DNA of 64,000 nucleotides from Nostoc sp. CENA543 (lineage in GTDB: Bacteria; Cyanobacteriota; Cyanobacteriia; Cyanobacteriales; Nostocaceae). Each line of letters starts with the position of its first letter. Positions within the stretch are counted from its first letter, which is position 1. The translations under genes were made by a program, and so were the position numbers. The notes under the pieces were generated by a model. The model searched no databases. It saw only the letters and a program-made list of their open reading frames with translations, and had not been told where the DNA came from. Location of the stretch: NCBI RefSeq assembly GCF_002896875.1, contig NZ_CP023278.1, positions 2,790,001 through 2,854,000 on the forward strand, in the 5' to 3' direction. This document shows, in pieces, positions 8,573 through 18,002 of the stretch.

Positions 8573-9871
8573 TTACCAGTCAACAGTTAACAGTTCAATT
8601 TGAAAGCAAGACCCCTGACCAAAATCACTAGTGACGGTAATTTTACCTTTGTGAGCTTGGATAATTTGTAGTGCGATCGCTAAACCCAAACCAAAGCCAT
8701 TATGTGTTCTATGCACATCACTACGATAGAATTGCTCAAAAATATAAGGTAAATCGGCTGCGGGAATCCCTGTACCGTTGTCTTTTATTTGAATCTTCAC
8801 ACTGCGGGTATCTTTGATGAGTCTTAATTCCACAGTCCCACCAGGAGCAGTATATTTAATCGCATTGCTAATTAAATTTAATACAGCCTGACGTAATAAA
8901 TCTGGTTCTACTAATACTTTTACTGAGTTTTGTGGTAAATTAATTTGTAAATGTAATTCTTTTTCTTCACAGTAAATCAATTGTTCTTGAGCCAAATTAT
9001 CGATTAACTCTACCAAATCGATATATTTAAGCACTTGAGGATTTAATTCTCCTTCATGCCGTGCCAAAAATAATAAATCACTCACAAGATTGCTAATAGT
9101 TTTAGTAGTTTTAATAATCGTATGCAAACGAGAACGAGCTTCACACTCAGGCTCTACTAAAGTCATTAAACCTAATTGAGCATGGCTTAATACTTTCGCC
9201 AGTGGGTTTCTCAGTTCATGGGAAGCGTAGGCGGTAAATCGATTGAGTCGTTCATAGGATTCATAAATCGGCTGCATAGCCAAACCACCTAACACCCATC
9301 CTGTCACAGCGATCGCCCCTATTCCTAAAGGCACACCAACAGCTAATAATAAGCAAAGTTGTGTGAGTGTTTCTTGCACAGGAGTCAGGGGAGAAGCTAT
9401 TTGTAAGTATCCTAACAATATTTCATCCTGTAATACTGGCAGAGTGACTTGGCGTAACCATCTCTGCGATTTCGCGCCTACTTCTCCACTCTGTATTTGT
9501 AATGTTTCAAATCCTGGGGAAATTTTGACAAATTCGGGGGGTTTTTCCTTCACAAACAACAATAACTTACCTTCTGGAGAGTACCAGCGAGCGTAAGCAA
9601 TTTCACTTTCTAATCTTTCTATATATAAAGTATTACTACCCAATAAAGGAACATCATCAAGTTTGACACGCCATTGACCTTGTTGCAGACGATAGCGAAT
9701 ACCCGCAGCCATCACCCGACTTTTACTATAAAGTTCCTCATCAAAGGCTTTTTGGCGGTCATGAACTACACCAATATAAATTCCACAGGCAAAAACTACT
9801 AAAATACTCCCCATAGAAAGAGTAAACCAACGTGCTAAATTACGACGACTGCTGTGAAATATATTGGACAT
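8573..9871 (-). CDS. Two-component sensor histidine kinase
   Basis: The 432-residue protein has a membrane helix at about 17-36, an extracytoplasmic sensor region (37-170) and a second helix at 171-195. The H-box follows ([11 protein letters not shown], phospho-His near 218), then N-box [11 protein letters not shown]1 DNGTGIP, an F-box (YIFEQFYRS) and G2 GFGLGLA, all intact. It should autophosphorylate and pass phosphate to the regulator encoded 72 bases upstream in the same operon. Arrangement and kinase length resemble the RppA/RppB and NrsR/NrsS pairs of cyanobacteria, but the signal cannot be read from sequence. Nearness to iron genes makes metal or redox sensing a reasonable guess. Confidence 0.9.
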   Translation of the reverse strand: MSNIFHSSRRNLARWFTLSMGSILVVFACGIYIGVVHDRQKAFDEELYSKSRVMAAGIRYRLQQGQWRVKLDDVPLLGSNTLYIERLESEIAYARWYSPEGKLLLFVKEKPPEFVKISPGFETLQIQSGEVGAKSQRWLRQVTLPVLQDEILLGYLQIASPLTPVQETLTQLCLLLAVGVPLGIGAIAVTGWVLGGLAMQPIYESYERLNRFTAYASHELRNPLAKVLSHAQLGLMTLVEPECEARSRLHTIIKTTKTISNLVSDLLFLARHEGELNPQVLKYIDLVELIDNLAQEQLIYCEEKELHLQINLPQNSVKVLVEPDLLRQAVLNLISNAIKYTAPGGTVELRLIKDTRSVKIQIKDNGTGIPAADLPYIFEQFYRSDVHRTHNGFGLGLAIALQIIQAHKGKITVTSDFGQGSCFQIELLTVDW

Positions 9872-9910
9872 GGAAATCTTTTTTATTTTTGAAGCAATAA
9901 GTAATCGGTA

Positions 9911-9940
9911 TTACTCATTACTCATTACTCATTACTCATT
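9911..9940. repeat. Heptad tandem repeat (TTACTCA x4)
   Basis: Four exact copies of TTACTCA lie between the response regulator and kinase genes. It is a short tandemly repeated repetitive sequence of the type common in heterocystous cyanobacteria. Confidence 0.9.
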
Positions 9941-9943
9941 TCA

Positions 9944-10624
9944 TTAATTGACATCTAATTTAATCAAACGATAACCTAAACCATAAACTGTTTCAATCCA
10001 GTGATCTGCTTCTAATGGCTGTAAACGTTGCCGGAGTCGTCGAATTTGCACAGTGATAGCATTAGTTCCTAAGTCTGTATCCCATGTCCACAAAGCTTGC
10101 TCTAACTGGTCACGGCTGAGAATTTGTTGGGGATGACGCAAAAAGTATTCTAGCAATTGACATTCACGCACAGAAAGTTGGACTTGTTGCTGTTGTCGTT
10201 GTGCTGTGTGGGTATCTAAATTGAGTTGTAAGTCAGCAAACTTTAATATTTGGTCTTGCCAAACAGGGGATCTTCTGGCTAAGGCGCGCACTCTTGCTAG
10301 TAACTCCAACATATCTACAGGTTTTACAAGATAGTCATCTGCACCTGCATCTAGTCCCTTGACCTTATCTGCAATACTGTCTTTTGCAGTGAGCATCAAG
10401 ACTGGAGATGTTTTCCCTATATAGCGATACTGTTGACATAGGTAAATCCCGCTTCCTGTTGGTAGCATCCAATCTAGAATGAGCAAGTCATAATCTTGTT
10501 GAGATATTAAGTCGGTAGCTAGTTCGCAGCTAGCAACCCCATCAACAATGTGTCCGGCTCTTGAAAGCACTGTATTGAGAGGTTCTAGGAGTTCTAGATC
10601 ATCCTCAACTACCAATATTTTCAT
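9944..10624 (-). CDS. OmpR-family response regulator
   Basis: Start set at the ATG at 10624 (MKILVVEDDLELLEPLN) rather than an in-frame TTG four codons upstream, because receiver domains begin exactly at this beta strand. The 226 residues comprise a receiver domain with acidic pocket EDD (7-9), phosphoacceptor Asp near 51 (LILDWMLP) and Lys in DDYLVKPVD, then a winged-helix DNA-binding domain ending TVYGLGYRLIKLD. It is the partner of the downstream kinase gene. The sequence resembles the RppA type of cyanobacterial regulators. Targets are unknown; the divergent gene at 10716 shares the intergenic region and may be one. Confidence 0.9.
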   Translation of the reverse strand: MKILVVEDDLELLEPLNTVLSRAGHIVDGVASCELATDLISQQDYDLLILDWMLPTGSGIYLCQQYRYIGKTSPVLMLTAKDSIADKVKGLDAGADDYLVKPVDMLELLARVRALARRSPVWQDQILKFADLQLNLDTHTAQRQQQQVQLSVRECQLLEYFLRHPQQILSRDQLEQALWTWDTDLGTNAITVQIRRLRQRLQPLEADHWIETVYGLGYRLIKLDVN

Positions 10625-10715
10625 GACGACTATCAAAACCTTACAGGCAACGATGAGAGTATTTTCTGATAATATTGCTGATTATTCTCAATAAATTATA
10701 AATTTTTTGTGATCT

Positions 10716-11144
10716 ATGCCTGACCAGAATCCGCTTTTTAAGGTGTGGCAATCTCTAAAAACCAACAGTTATAAAACTACGCTTTTGGCTTTAGGATTAG
10801 AATTTTGGCTACCATTACCGCTAATCGGAGTCAGTATTTGGTTGGGAGGCAAGAGTATTGCTAACCAAATGTTAAGTCACAAATACAACACTAATTCCTA
10901 TTTAGCAGCCAATAACCAAGTGAAGGTGAATTTATCTGTTGCAGTATTAGCGATTAAGGCAGAGATTAAGCAAAAGGGAGGATTTACAAAGGTTAGTATT
11001 AGAACTTCAGACTCAGCTATCAAAAATTTAGAAATGGAATTACCTAGCACAGATATTACTGCCATTGAAGCAGGGATCATTGAAGAGTTGGGATTAGATG
11101 TCACTACAGTTAAACGTATTACCCGTTACCAATTCGTTGAATAG
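10716..11144 (+). CDS. Small membrane-anchored protein, unknown
   Basis: 142 residues: a cytoplasmic start, one hydrophobic helix (about 22-46, ALGLEFWLPLPLIGVSIWLGG) and a soluble domain (60-142) with alternating strands and helices. No catalytic motif is evident. It is divergent from the response regulator, with 91 bases between the start codons, so regulation by it is possible. I do not recognise the family. Confidence 0.6.
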   Translation: MPDQNPLFKVWQSLKTNSYKTTLLALGLEFWLPLPLIGVSIWLGGKSIANQMLSHKYNTNSYLAANNQVKVNLSVAVLAIKAEIKQKGGFTKVSIRTSDSAIKNLEMELPSTDITAIEAGIIEELGLDVTTVKRITRYQFVE

Positions 11145-11438
11145 TATCTTTTGATAACTATAGTAATCAAAGATACTATTAGACTGCGATCGCTCACACC
11201 CTCTGTTTCAGTCCCCAATCCCTATCACCAGTCCCCAGCCTTTCAATTTTGGATTTGGGATTGGCGATTTTGGATTGGATTCAATCTAAAATCCAAAATT
11301 CCTAGTCCCCAGTCCCTATTCCCTAGTACCTATTCCCCAATCTCCTTGGGCAGACTACAGAGTCCGTTATAGATTAGTAAGTGTATCTGTATCACCTGAC
11401 TAATTCGGGCTTGGTCTTTCACAGCGAAGGGTTTGGAA

Positions 11439-12920
11439 ATGTTTACTTCGTCAGAGACTCCTATTATTGGGACAATTTTATTAGTGGCTTTTGCCATTTT
11501 AGGTTGGGGCTTTTATCGCGCCAGACCTTTTGGAAAACTGGGAATCTTAGCCTGGTTGCAGTCGGTGGTGTTAATGACTCCCTGGCTGTTATTCTTCGGT
11601 TTGTTTGCAGCCGGAATTTACATCAACATAGTCGGAATTTTATTCTTGGTGGTCGGTTCGGCTGGACTGTACATCTACTTGGGTAAACAATTACGTGCTG
11701 CTGGTCAAGATGCTATCCTCAAGCAACGCGCCACAGACAGGCTAACGGCGGCAGAATCCTCCTCTGCAACAGAAAATCCTCCACAACCAGCAGCCGTGGT
11801 ATTGGAAATCATGCCAATTCCAGAAGAAGACTTAAATGTGATTAGAAGTGTTTTTGGCATTGATACATTTTTTGCCACAGAAACGATCGCCTACCAAGAA
11901 GGTGCTATCTTCAAAGGCAATCTACGCGGCGAACCCCAAGAAGTTCACACTCGTTTAACTGCGAGTTTAAAAGAAAAGCTGGGTGAGAAATATCGTTTGT
12001 TCTTAGTGGAAAACAACGATGGTAAACCTGTAGTGATTGTTCTTCCTAGCAGCAACGACCCACGCCCCGCCATGTTAGCGCAAAAGGTCTTTGCAGCTAT
12101 TTTGGGAATCGCCACTGTTGGCACTAGCCTAGAAACAGGGGGATTATTACTCAATTTTGATTTCTTGGCGCATCCCGAAAGGTTACAAGAGACTTTACCC
12201 ATCGGTTTGGGCATATTTGCCATTTTAATCGCCCATGAAATTGGGCATTGGTTACTGGCGCGTCGTTATCAAGTACGTCTTAGCTGGCCTTTCTTCTTAC
12301 CAGCAGTGCAAATCGGCTCTTTTGGGGCAATTACGCGCTTTGAGTCGTTGTTACCTAATCGCACCGCTTTATTCGACATTGCCGTAGCCGGGCCGATCGC
12401 TGGTGGTATTGTATCTTTACTGATGTTAATTGCCGGTTTGTTGTTATCTCATCCTGGCAGTTTATTTCAGTTACCCAATCAATTTTTCCAAGGTTCGATT
12501 TTAGTCGGTAGCCTAGCAAGGGTGGTTTTAGGTTCAGCATTGCAATCACCCTTAGTCAATATTCACCCCCTCGTAGTAATTGGTTGGCTAGGTTTGGTCA
12601 TCACTGCTTTAAACTTAATGCCAGCCGGACAATTAGACGGTGGACGTATTGTCCAAGCCATTTACGGACGCAAAACCGCCAATCGAGCCACCATAGCCAC
12701 GTTAATTGTCTTAGGTTTGGTAGGCTTGGCGAATCCTCTAGCATTATATTGGCTGATCGTGATTGTCTTCCTACAACGGGACTTAGAACGCCCCAGTTTA
12801 AACGAAGTTAGCGAACCCGACGACGCTAGAGCCGCAATTGGTCTATTAGTATTGTTCTTAATGATTACCACCCTTTTACCCTTAACTCCTGGTTTAGCAG
12901 GTAGGTTAGGAATTGGGTAA
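11439..12920 (+). CDS. Site-2-type intramembrane metalloprotease (M50)
   Basis: Start taken as the ATG at 11439; a TTG two codons earlier is less likely. The roughly 493-residue protein has N-terminal helices (about 10-80), a soluble domain (100-215) and a multi-helix M50 core. The zinc motif HEIGHW lies near residue 266 in a membrane segment, and the third ligand is in NLMPAGQLDGGR near 399. This matches cyanobacterial and plastid EGY-like site-2 proteases that cut membrane-bound regulators. No NPDG form is present; the LDGG version is common in this subgroup. The gene stands alone on the plus strand; substrates are unknown. Upstream, 11145-11438 holds only repeats and AT-rich sequence. Confidence 0.88.
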   Translation: MFTSSETPIIGTILLVAFAILGWGFYRARPFGKLGILAWLQSVVLMTPWLLFFGLFAAGIYINIVGILFLVVGSAGLYIYLGKQLRAAGQDAILKQRATDRLTAAESSSATENPPQPAAVVLEIMPIPEEDLNVIRSVFGIDTFFATETIAYQEGAIFKGNLRGEPQEVHTRLTASLKEKLGEKYRLFLVENNDGKPVVIVLPSSNDPRPAMLAQKVFAAILGIATVGTSLETGGLLLNFDFLAHPERLQETLPIGLGIFAILIAHEIGHWLLARRYQVRLSWPFFLPAVQIGSFGAITRFESLLPNRTALFDIAVAGPIAGGIVSLLMLIAGLLLSHPGSLFQLPNQFFQGSILVGSLARVVLGSALQSPLVNIHPLVVIGWLGLVITALNLMPAGQLDGGRIVQAIYGRKTANRATIATLIVLGLVGLANPLALYWLIVIVFLQRDLERPSLNEVSEPDDARAAIGLLVLFLMITTLLPLTPGLAGRLGIG

Positions 12921-13060
12921 TAGGGCATGGGGCATGGGGCAAGCAGGAAGTGTGGGAGGGGTGGGAGGATAGGGAGGATAGGGAAGAAATCTTTCCCCCC
13001 ACACTCCCCACACTCCCCACACTCCCCCATCTCCCCAGTCCCAATTCCTCAGTCCCCAAT

Positions 13061-14287
13061 CTACGCTTTCCACCCTGTCAACAAGTTAGGATACTTAGCT
13101 GGTTTGGGGAAGATTTTTTGTAAGGCTGTCTGACGTTCTAGAGGTTGTTCTTTCGCTAAGTTCCACAGGGTTTCATAGAAGAAGAAGGAAACTCCGGCGA
13201 AATTGCGATCGCGTGTTTTTTGGACTTGGGTTTGTATTTGCTGCATGGTAATGGGTTTATTTTTTAAGCCGGTTAAAATTCCCACACTCACGGGTATATG
13301 TTTCTGGGCGGCTTTGACTTCTGGATACTCTAATTCCTTGACGAAAACATTGAGATCATCACGGTAAATCTGCAATACCAATTCTTCAACTAGCCCCATC
13401 CGTTCCCACTTTTGCCAGTCTGCAAGGAAGAATTCGTAAGAAAAACGCTGTGGGTTGGGTGCGACGGAAACTAAACAATCTTTTTTCGCGGCTTTGATGG
13501 CTGTAAATACTCGCTTCATGAAATCAGTGATTTTGCTGGCTCGCCAACGCACCCATTCTGGATCTTTGGGATTTTTAGAAGGTGCTTGCCCACGGTGTTC
13601 TTTTTTGTATAAAGCTACGGTGTAGGCATCATAGCCGAGTTCTGAAGGTAAGCCAAAATGGTCGTCAAATTGAATACCATCAATATCGTAGTTTCTGACG
13701 ATTTCGACGATTAAATCTTGGATGAATTGCTGTACATCAGGACGAAAGGGACTTAACCATACACGGTCATGTGTACCTTCTTTGACAATGCGTGTACCAT
13801 CACTACGATTGGTGAGCCATTGGGGACGATTTTTGGCTAAGAGAGAGTCAGCAGGAGCCATAAAACCGAATTCAAACCAGGGAATAACAGTTAAACCTTG
13901 CTTGTGTCCCTCAGTGACAATTTCTTTGAGGATATCTCGCCCTTGTAATCCAGGGGTAGGATCAAGCGATCGCCCAATCACTTTTGCGGCTACTCGGCTG
14001 GGATAAAGTGTATATCCCCAATTCCATACTGCTGGGTAGACAGTGTTAAAGTTCAGTTCATCTAATTTTTGCAAAGCTTGACGCAGGCGATCGCGCCCAA
14101 ACAGCACATCACTATCAATATTCGTTAGCCACACCCCTCTCAATTCTGTGGCTGATGATGAGTTAGGACTGATTTGGGCGTTTAAAGGTAACGATAAAAT
14201 TACCGTAGCCACCACAGTTAAAACCCACATCACTGCTAAAAATACGGGCTTATTTTTTTTGGTAAAATTATGTAACAAAAACCTCAT
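13061..14287 (-). CDS. Exported GH10-like (GHL10/DUF187) glycoside hydrolase
   Basis: A 408-residue protein with an N-terminal signal or anchor helix (about 17-36, FLAVMWVLTVVATVILSLPL). The catalytic barrel starts at ELRGVWLTNIDSDVLF, the hallmark of the family-10-like YngK group. Other motifs are LDELNFNTVYPAVWNWGYT, WLSPFRPDVQQFI, DGIQFDDHFG and YDAYT. Relatives are thought to act on cell-wall or exopolysaccharide glycans; the substrate here is unknown. It converges with the site-2 protease gene, and the 140 bases between them are G/C-rich heptad-like repeat tracts. Confidence 0.85.
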   Translation of the reverse strand: MRFLLHNFTKKNKPVFLAVMWVLTVVATVILSLPLNAQISPNSSSATELRGVWLTNIDSDVLFGRDRLRQALQKLDELNFNTVYPAVWNWGYTLYPSRVAAKVIGRSLDPTPGLQGRDILKEIVTEGHKQGLTVIPWFEFGFMAPADSLLAKNRPQWLTNRSDGTRIVKEGTHDRVWLSPFRPDVQQFIQDLIVEIVRNYDIDGIQFDDHFGLPSELGYDAYTVALYKKEHRGQAPSKNPKDPEWVRWRASKITDFMKRVFTAIKAAKKDCLVSVAPNPQRFSYEFFLADWQKWERMGLVEELVLQIYRDDLNVFVKELEYPEVKAAQKHIPVSVGILTGLKNKPITMQQIQTQVQKTRDRNFAGVSFFFYETLWNLAKEQPLERQTALQKIFPKPAKYPNLLTGWKA

Positions 14288-14689
14288 ACACCACTTTCTA
14301 AGTATTCCATAAAATTTTACATGAGCAGGAAATAACTTAGTTAAATGGACGTGTTCAATAGCTAAAAGTTGCTCTGGAGAAGATTTATAGACAAGGGTAA
14401 GATTCTGGATACGGTGCTATCAAGATAAATCTTTATCTTGTTTTTACATTGTTATTTAAAAATTTCATATTGTTTATCTGTTAATATCGATACATTCTCC
14501 GCATATTTGTTTCGACAATGTGAATAATACAACTTATACTTGACTGTTAATGTATATTTATGATTATGCTATGTATTAACGAGTAAATCTCGATTTACCT
14601 ACTGAGTGATACTTAAACAGTAAATAGCTTGTAAGTAGTAATTTTACGGTTATGCTGACAGCTTTTCACTTAAAATCGCAAATTTAGTA
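14288..14689. other. Intergenic region, promoter side of two divergent genes
   Basis: 402 AT-rich bases with no credible gene. A short palindrome GTAAATC-tc-GATTTAC lies at 14583-14598, about 90 bases before the next gene; it could be an operator but nothing identifies its binder. Confidence 0.5.
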
Positions 14690-15187
14690 ATGAAAACCTT
14701 GAGTAATTCACCAGATCATCTTGCACAAACAACAGCAGCCACTCAGAGATTAGAGAGGGCAATTATGCTGGCTGCGGGTGATTTTGCGTTGATATTAGCT
14801 TGTTGTAACTCGCCTCAAAAGCAACAGCAGATTTTAAATTTATTAACTCCATCTTCAGCACTAAAGATACAAGAGATTGTGCTGCAAGCGACTGACGAAA
14901 CACTATACACAACCATTCAAGATCAAATTGGCAATCTTCACCCAGACGTATTGATGATTACGGGTTTAGAATCTGTAGTGGCTATTAACCAACTCATTGC
15001 TAGTACCAACATCATGCGGGATGAGTTTCGTAAATCTTTTCATTTTCCAGTGGTGTTATGGCTCAATGATGAAATCCTCAGTAAATTAGTGTGGTTAGCA
15101 CCTGATTTAAAAAATTGGTCAGCTAACACCATTCGTTTTGATTTCCCCCAGCACCAGTTGATTAATAATCCTATTCTGATTGCTTGA
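14690..15187 (+). pseudogene. Truncated N-terminal domain of a larger cyanobacterial protein
   Basis: 165 residues, starting at ATG 14690. The sequence LILACCNSPQKQQQIL, then PDVLMITGLESV and FPVVLWLNDEILSKLVWLAP, resembles the N-terminal domain of the large cyanobacterial TPR/ATPase proteins. In those, this domain is followed by hundreds more residues. Here the frame ends at a TGA three bases before an IS200/IS605-type end (15190). No downstream remainder is visible. I infer truncation by insertion and later loss of the element body. A genuine short stand-alone version is the alternative. Confidence 0.55.
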
Positions 15188-15189
15188 TA

Positions 15190-15232
15190 TTGACACTCCC
15201 CACGGTGAACGCGGGGAATTCTTGGGTTCACA
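15190..15232 (-). mobile_element. Solo right-end remnant of an IS200/IS605-type element
   Basis: TTGACACTCCCC, a short GC hairpin (CCCC-a-CG / CG-c-GGGG) and TTCTTGGGTTCA match, in the same order, the element end at 52724 (TTGACACTCCCC, hairpin, GGATTCTTGGTTCA). No transposase remains next to it. Positioned immediately after the truncated gene at 14690-15187. Confidence 0.7.
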
Positions 15233-15272
15233 TTCCCATCTTTTCCCGCAGCATTCTACATCATTTATCAAC

Positions 15273-16973
15273 TCAAATTATATTAGAATCATTATCCCTA
15301 TTCCTACTTTGCAAACTGCTAATATTCCGGCTAGTAACATCAGCACTAATCCCCCATAAAATTAAACCTAAATAATCAGAGAAAGGTCTAGAGCCAAAGG
15401 TGACACCGTTATCTACATATAACGAACCAAGACCGACTAAAGATAAACCTACCAGTAAAGTCAGTGATAAAAAAGGTCGGATGAGAAAAACGGTAGCACC
15501 GATGCGAACATCATCAGAAACACCAGATATTAGTATGAGTAAATCTTGCATACGGACTTCCCATTTAGAAGGGTTGGGTAAATCTTGAGGAGAAACTGCA
15601 TCAGCACGAATTAATAATTCATTCACACTACTGGCTAACTCCAGAGGTAAAAAATTTTCACTTAATTTCAGACTATCTTTACCATTTATCTGGTAATAGA
15701 GATTTGCTAAATCTTTCATCACTGCTTGCATCAATCTATTAGCAGCAATATCATTTTTCTGAGCTATGAAAACACGAATTTTAGCAATATTATTATGTAA
15801 CACTTGCAGTATCTTTTCTAAATTAGACTCATTTTCCATCTCCATTAATTTATTTTCTATTTCTCGGAGCTTACTTAAAGCCTCTAGTCGTGATTCAATA
15901 GCATCTATTTCAGCAAAGGCTTTATCAATTTTTTCCCATCGAATTAACTGTTCTACCCAATCAATCATCCGTTCTAATATTCTTTGGTCATCTGGGTGTT
16001 CTACTTCTTTTTTAATACGAGATTTGAGACGATAAACTGCTTTGATGGCTCTGGTAATATCACCGCCAGATTCTTGCATATATTTAAATAAACGTCCCAA
16101 AAGCACACCAAAAATTAACACCAACAAAGGTAAAATCGGCCCAGAACGCATTTTTAAATCAACTGGAATGATTAATCGTTGATTTTGTCCTGACAATGTT
16201 AAGTAAATTGCTCCGATGTAACGGTCTGGGGGAATAACACAGCGATTGATATTGAGAGGTAAACTGATAATGCGATCGCTGGCTATATTGATATCCCCTT
16301 TGGGTAAACTTACGGCTTGTGTGGTGATTTGGTATCCTGTTTGTTCACCTTTGAGGATGACTTTACTATCAATGATGGTGACTGGTGCTTGGGTAGGGTT
16401 ATCAAATTGCAGTTCCCATTGATTTAAAAATGCACTTGCTGGCAGTAAACCCCTAGCAATAGAACAATCAATCCAACCCAGCCAACCATCACAGTTGACT
16501 AGACGCAATTGTATCTGTTCTGTGTCACCGACAGGAATCAGATTTGGCCTAACTTTGGCAATTACCTCAACGGGAATCGTTTCTACTGGCTGTTGGGATT
16601 GACTGGGAAGAAATATTTGCACTGTCCCTTCATAAGTTCCTGGTAGGGTAATATGATTTACCCGCACTTGGAAATCTTGGGGAATTCCTGCTGACAGTTG
16701 TGGTTCACCGATGATGGTAATTTGTTGACGGTTGACGATTTCACCGCCTTCTTTCCGGCGCAAATCGGAAGTTAAAAATACAACTTTCTCAATATTTTCA
16801 CCTGGAGCAGTCAAGCGCAAATTGCCAATTAAAGCACTTTCTTCACCTAACCAACCAGTAATCTGAAGTGATTGATTACTAGGTTCAATAACTATATTAC
16901 TAGCCGCCTGTACTGCGAAAGGATGAGCAATTACCACCACAGGCAATAATATAGACAATATCCAATATTTCAT
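15273..16973 (-). CDS. Exported/membrane protein with coiled-coil middle, unknown
   Basis: 566 residues. A signal peptide (1-24, ending AVQAAS) leads an extracytoplasmic beta-rich half (25-275) with paired Cys near 167/176 and 249. A membrane helix follows (about 280-300, GPILPLLVLIFGVLLGRLF), then a cytoplasmic helical and coiled-coil region (310-430, rich in Glu/Lys/Ile). Two closing hydrophobic stretches are near 500-520 and 535-550. This looks like a sensor or scaffold spanning the membrane. I do not recognise the family. It reads toward the IS remnant at its 3' end but appears intact, with a normal stop. Confidence 0.7.
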   Translation of the reverse strand: MKYWILSILLPVVVIAHPFAVQAASNIVIEPSNQSLQITGWLGEESALIGNLRLTAPGENIEKVVFLTSDLRRKEGGEIVNRQQITIIGEPQLSAGIPQDFQVRVNHITLPGTYEGTVQIFLPSQSQQPVETIPVEVIAKVRPNLIPVGDTEQIQLRLVNCDGWLGWIDCSIARGLLPASAFLNQWELQFDNPTQAPVTIIDSKVILKGEQTGYQITTQAVSLPKGDINIASDRIISLPLNINRCVIPPDRYIGAIYLTLSGQNQRLIIPVDLKMRSGPILPLLVLIFGVLLGRLFKYMQESGGDITRAIKAVYRLKSRIKKEVEHPDDQRILERMIDWVEQLIRWEKIDKAFAEIDAIESRLEALSKLREIENKLMEMENESNLEKILQVLHNNIAKIRVFIAQKNDIAANRLMQAVMKDLANLYYQINGKDSLKLSENFLPLELASSVNELLIRADAVSPQDLPNPSKWEVRMQDLLILISGVSDDVRIGATVFLIRPFLSLTLLVGLSLVGLGSLYVDNGVTFGSRPFSDYLGLILWGISADVTSRNISSLQSRNRDNDSNII

Positions 16974-17444
16974 AGCTATTCTCAGGATTTAGAAGCTGTT
17001 ATCAATCTTGCGAGTCTTCAGCCCTGAAAATATCTGCACAGTAAAATTACTACCTAGAACACCAAATTAACTATTTCGAGAATAACCCCTCCTTTGCAAA
17101 AAAAGAGAAGTTTTGTTCCCCATTCCCTTGTAGGGAAGGGGGTTAGGGGGTTAGGTTTTTAATGATGAATTGATGTTATGGTACTGAAGCAACTCGCCAC
17201 AATCACAGGACTTTCCATCATCATCAAGTACGACTTTGTCGTGCGATCGCTTTCCTCAATTCGCAGTGAAAAAAATACTTAATAATTCAGTCAGTCCTCA
17301 ACCTTCTAGCACCTAATTAAATTCTAATCCAGTTGGACGAAGATGTGGGACTTTTAGGCAGGGGGCAGGGGAGACAAGGTAGACAAGGTAGAATTTCTTA
17401 CCCAATGCCCTATTCCCTATTCCCTATTCCCTATTCCCTATTTA
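16974..17444. repeat. Repeat-rich intergenic region
   Basis: No gene seen in 471 bases. It contains a GC-rich dispersed hairpin (TTCCCT-tgt-AGGGAA with G/C flanks, 17117-17141) and five exact tandem copies of CCCTATT at 17408-17442, directly downstream of the coiled-coil gene. Confidence 0.7.
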
Positions 17445-18002
17445 CTAGTCATACAACCAAGTATTTGAAGAAAAATCATCTTTTGATTCATTTGTCTGCA
17501 CTACCGGATATTGTTCCGGTGTGCGATGAGATTTTCTATAAAGAACTGGTTGATGGGGTTTTGGTTGTTTTGCCTTTTCTTTTTCTTGTTGTTTTTGCAG
17601 TTGTGCTTCCTGTTCTTGTTTAACAGATTTATTTTCTTCTATTAGTTGAGAATTCGCTTCAGCAAGTTGCAGTGCAGTTTGTTTTGTTTCGTGGAGTTCT
17701 TTTGTCACTCTTTCTACCGTCGCTTTTTGTTCAGCTAAGGCTGATTGCAAATTGGCTATTTCTTGCTGAAGAGTTTTTTCGTTTTGTTGAGATGCAGCTA
17801 AATCAGCTTGTAACTCCTTGATAGTGACTTCTAAATCGGCTTTGGTGGGATTGCTACGTTTAGTAGCTGATGCTTCTGCTGTTGGTTTTGTATCTTCTTC
17901 TACTGCTTGAGCCGACACCTCAATTGTTGGTTCGCCGGCTGAAGGTTCAAATTTTTGTGCTTCTGCTTGAATTAAGTCAGAAAGACTCTGTTTTCTAGCC
18001 AT
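17445..18002 (-). CDS. Gln-rich coiled-coil protein, partner of ParA (McdB-like candidate)
   Basis: The ATG at 18002 is preceded by GGAGG and overlaps the TAA of the ParA gene, so the two are translationally coupled. The 185 residues start [16 protein letters not shown]. An acidic, Thr/Ala-rich disordered stretch (20-55) follows, then a long coiled coil (about 55-140, Glu/Gln/Lys-rich heptads) and a basic tail. The protein ends SSNTWLYD, with a single Trp four residues from the C-terminus. McdB proteins, which partner McdA to space carboxysomes, are described as having a disordered, Gln-rich coiled-coil plan and an invariant C-terminal Trp. That match plus the ParA neighbour is the basis for the proposal; it is inference. 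Confidence 0.55.
   Translation of the reverse strand: MARKQSLSDLIQAEAQKFEPSAGEPTIEVSAQAVEEDTKPTAEASATKRSNPTKADLEVTIKELQADLAASQQNEKTLQQEIANLQSALAEQKATVERVTKELHETKQTALQLAEANSQLIEENKSVKQEQEAQLQKQQEKEKAKQPKPHQPVLYRKSHRTPEQYPVVQTNESKDDFSSNTWLYD

Noticed and set aside
12662-13059. Minus-strand frames near 12662-13059 with Cys/Gly/Glu and Pro/Ser runs
   Set aside because: Encoded by G/C heptad repeats and overlapping the site-2 protease gene; not protein-like.
17333-17623. Plus-strand frame at 17333-17623
   Set aside because: Begins in repeats and runs antisense to the coiled-coil gene.
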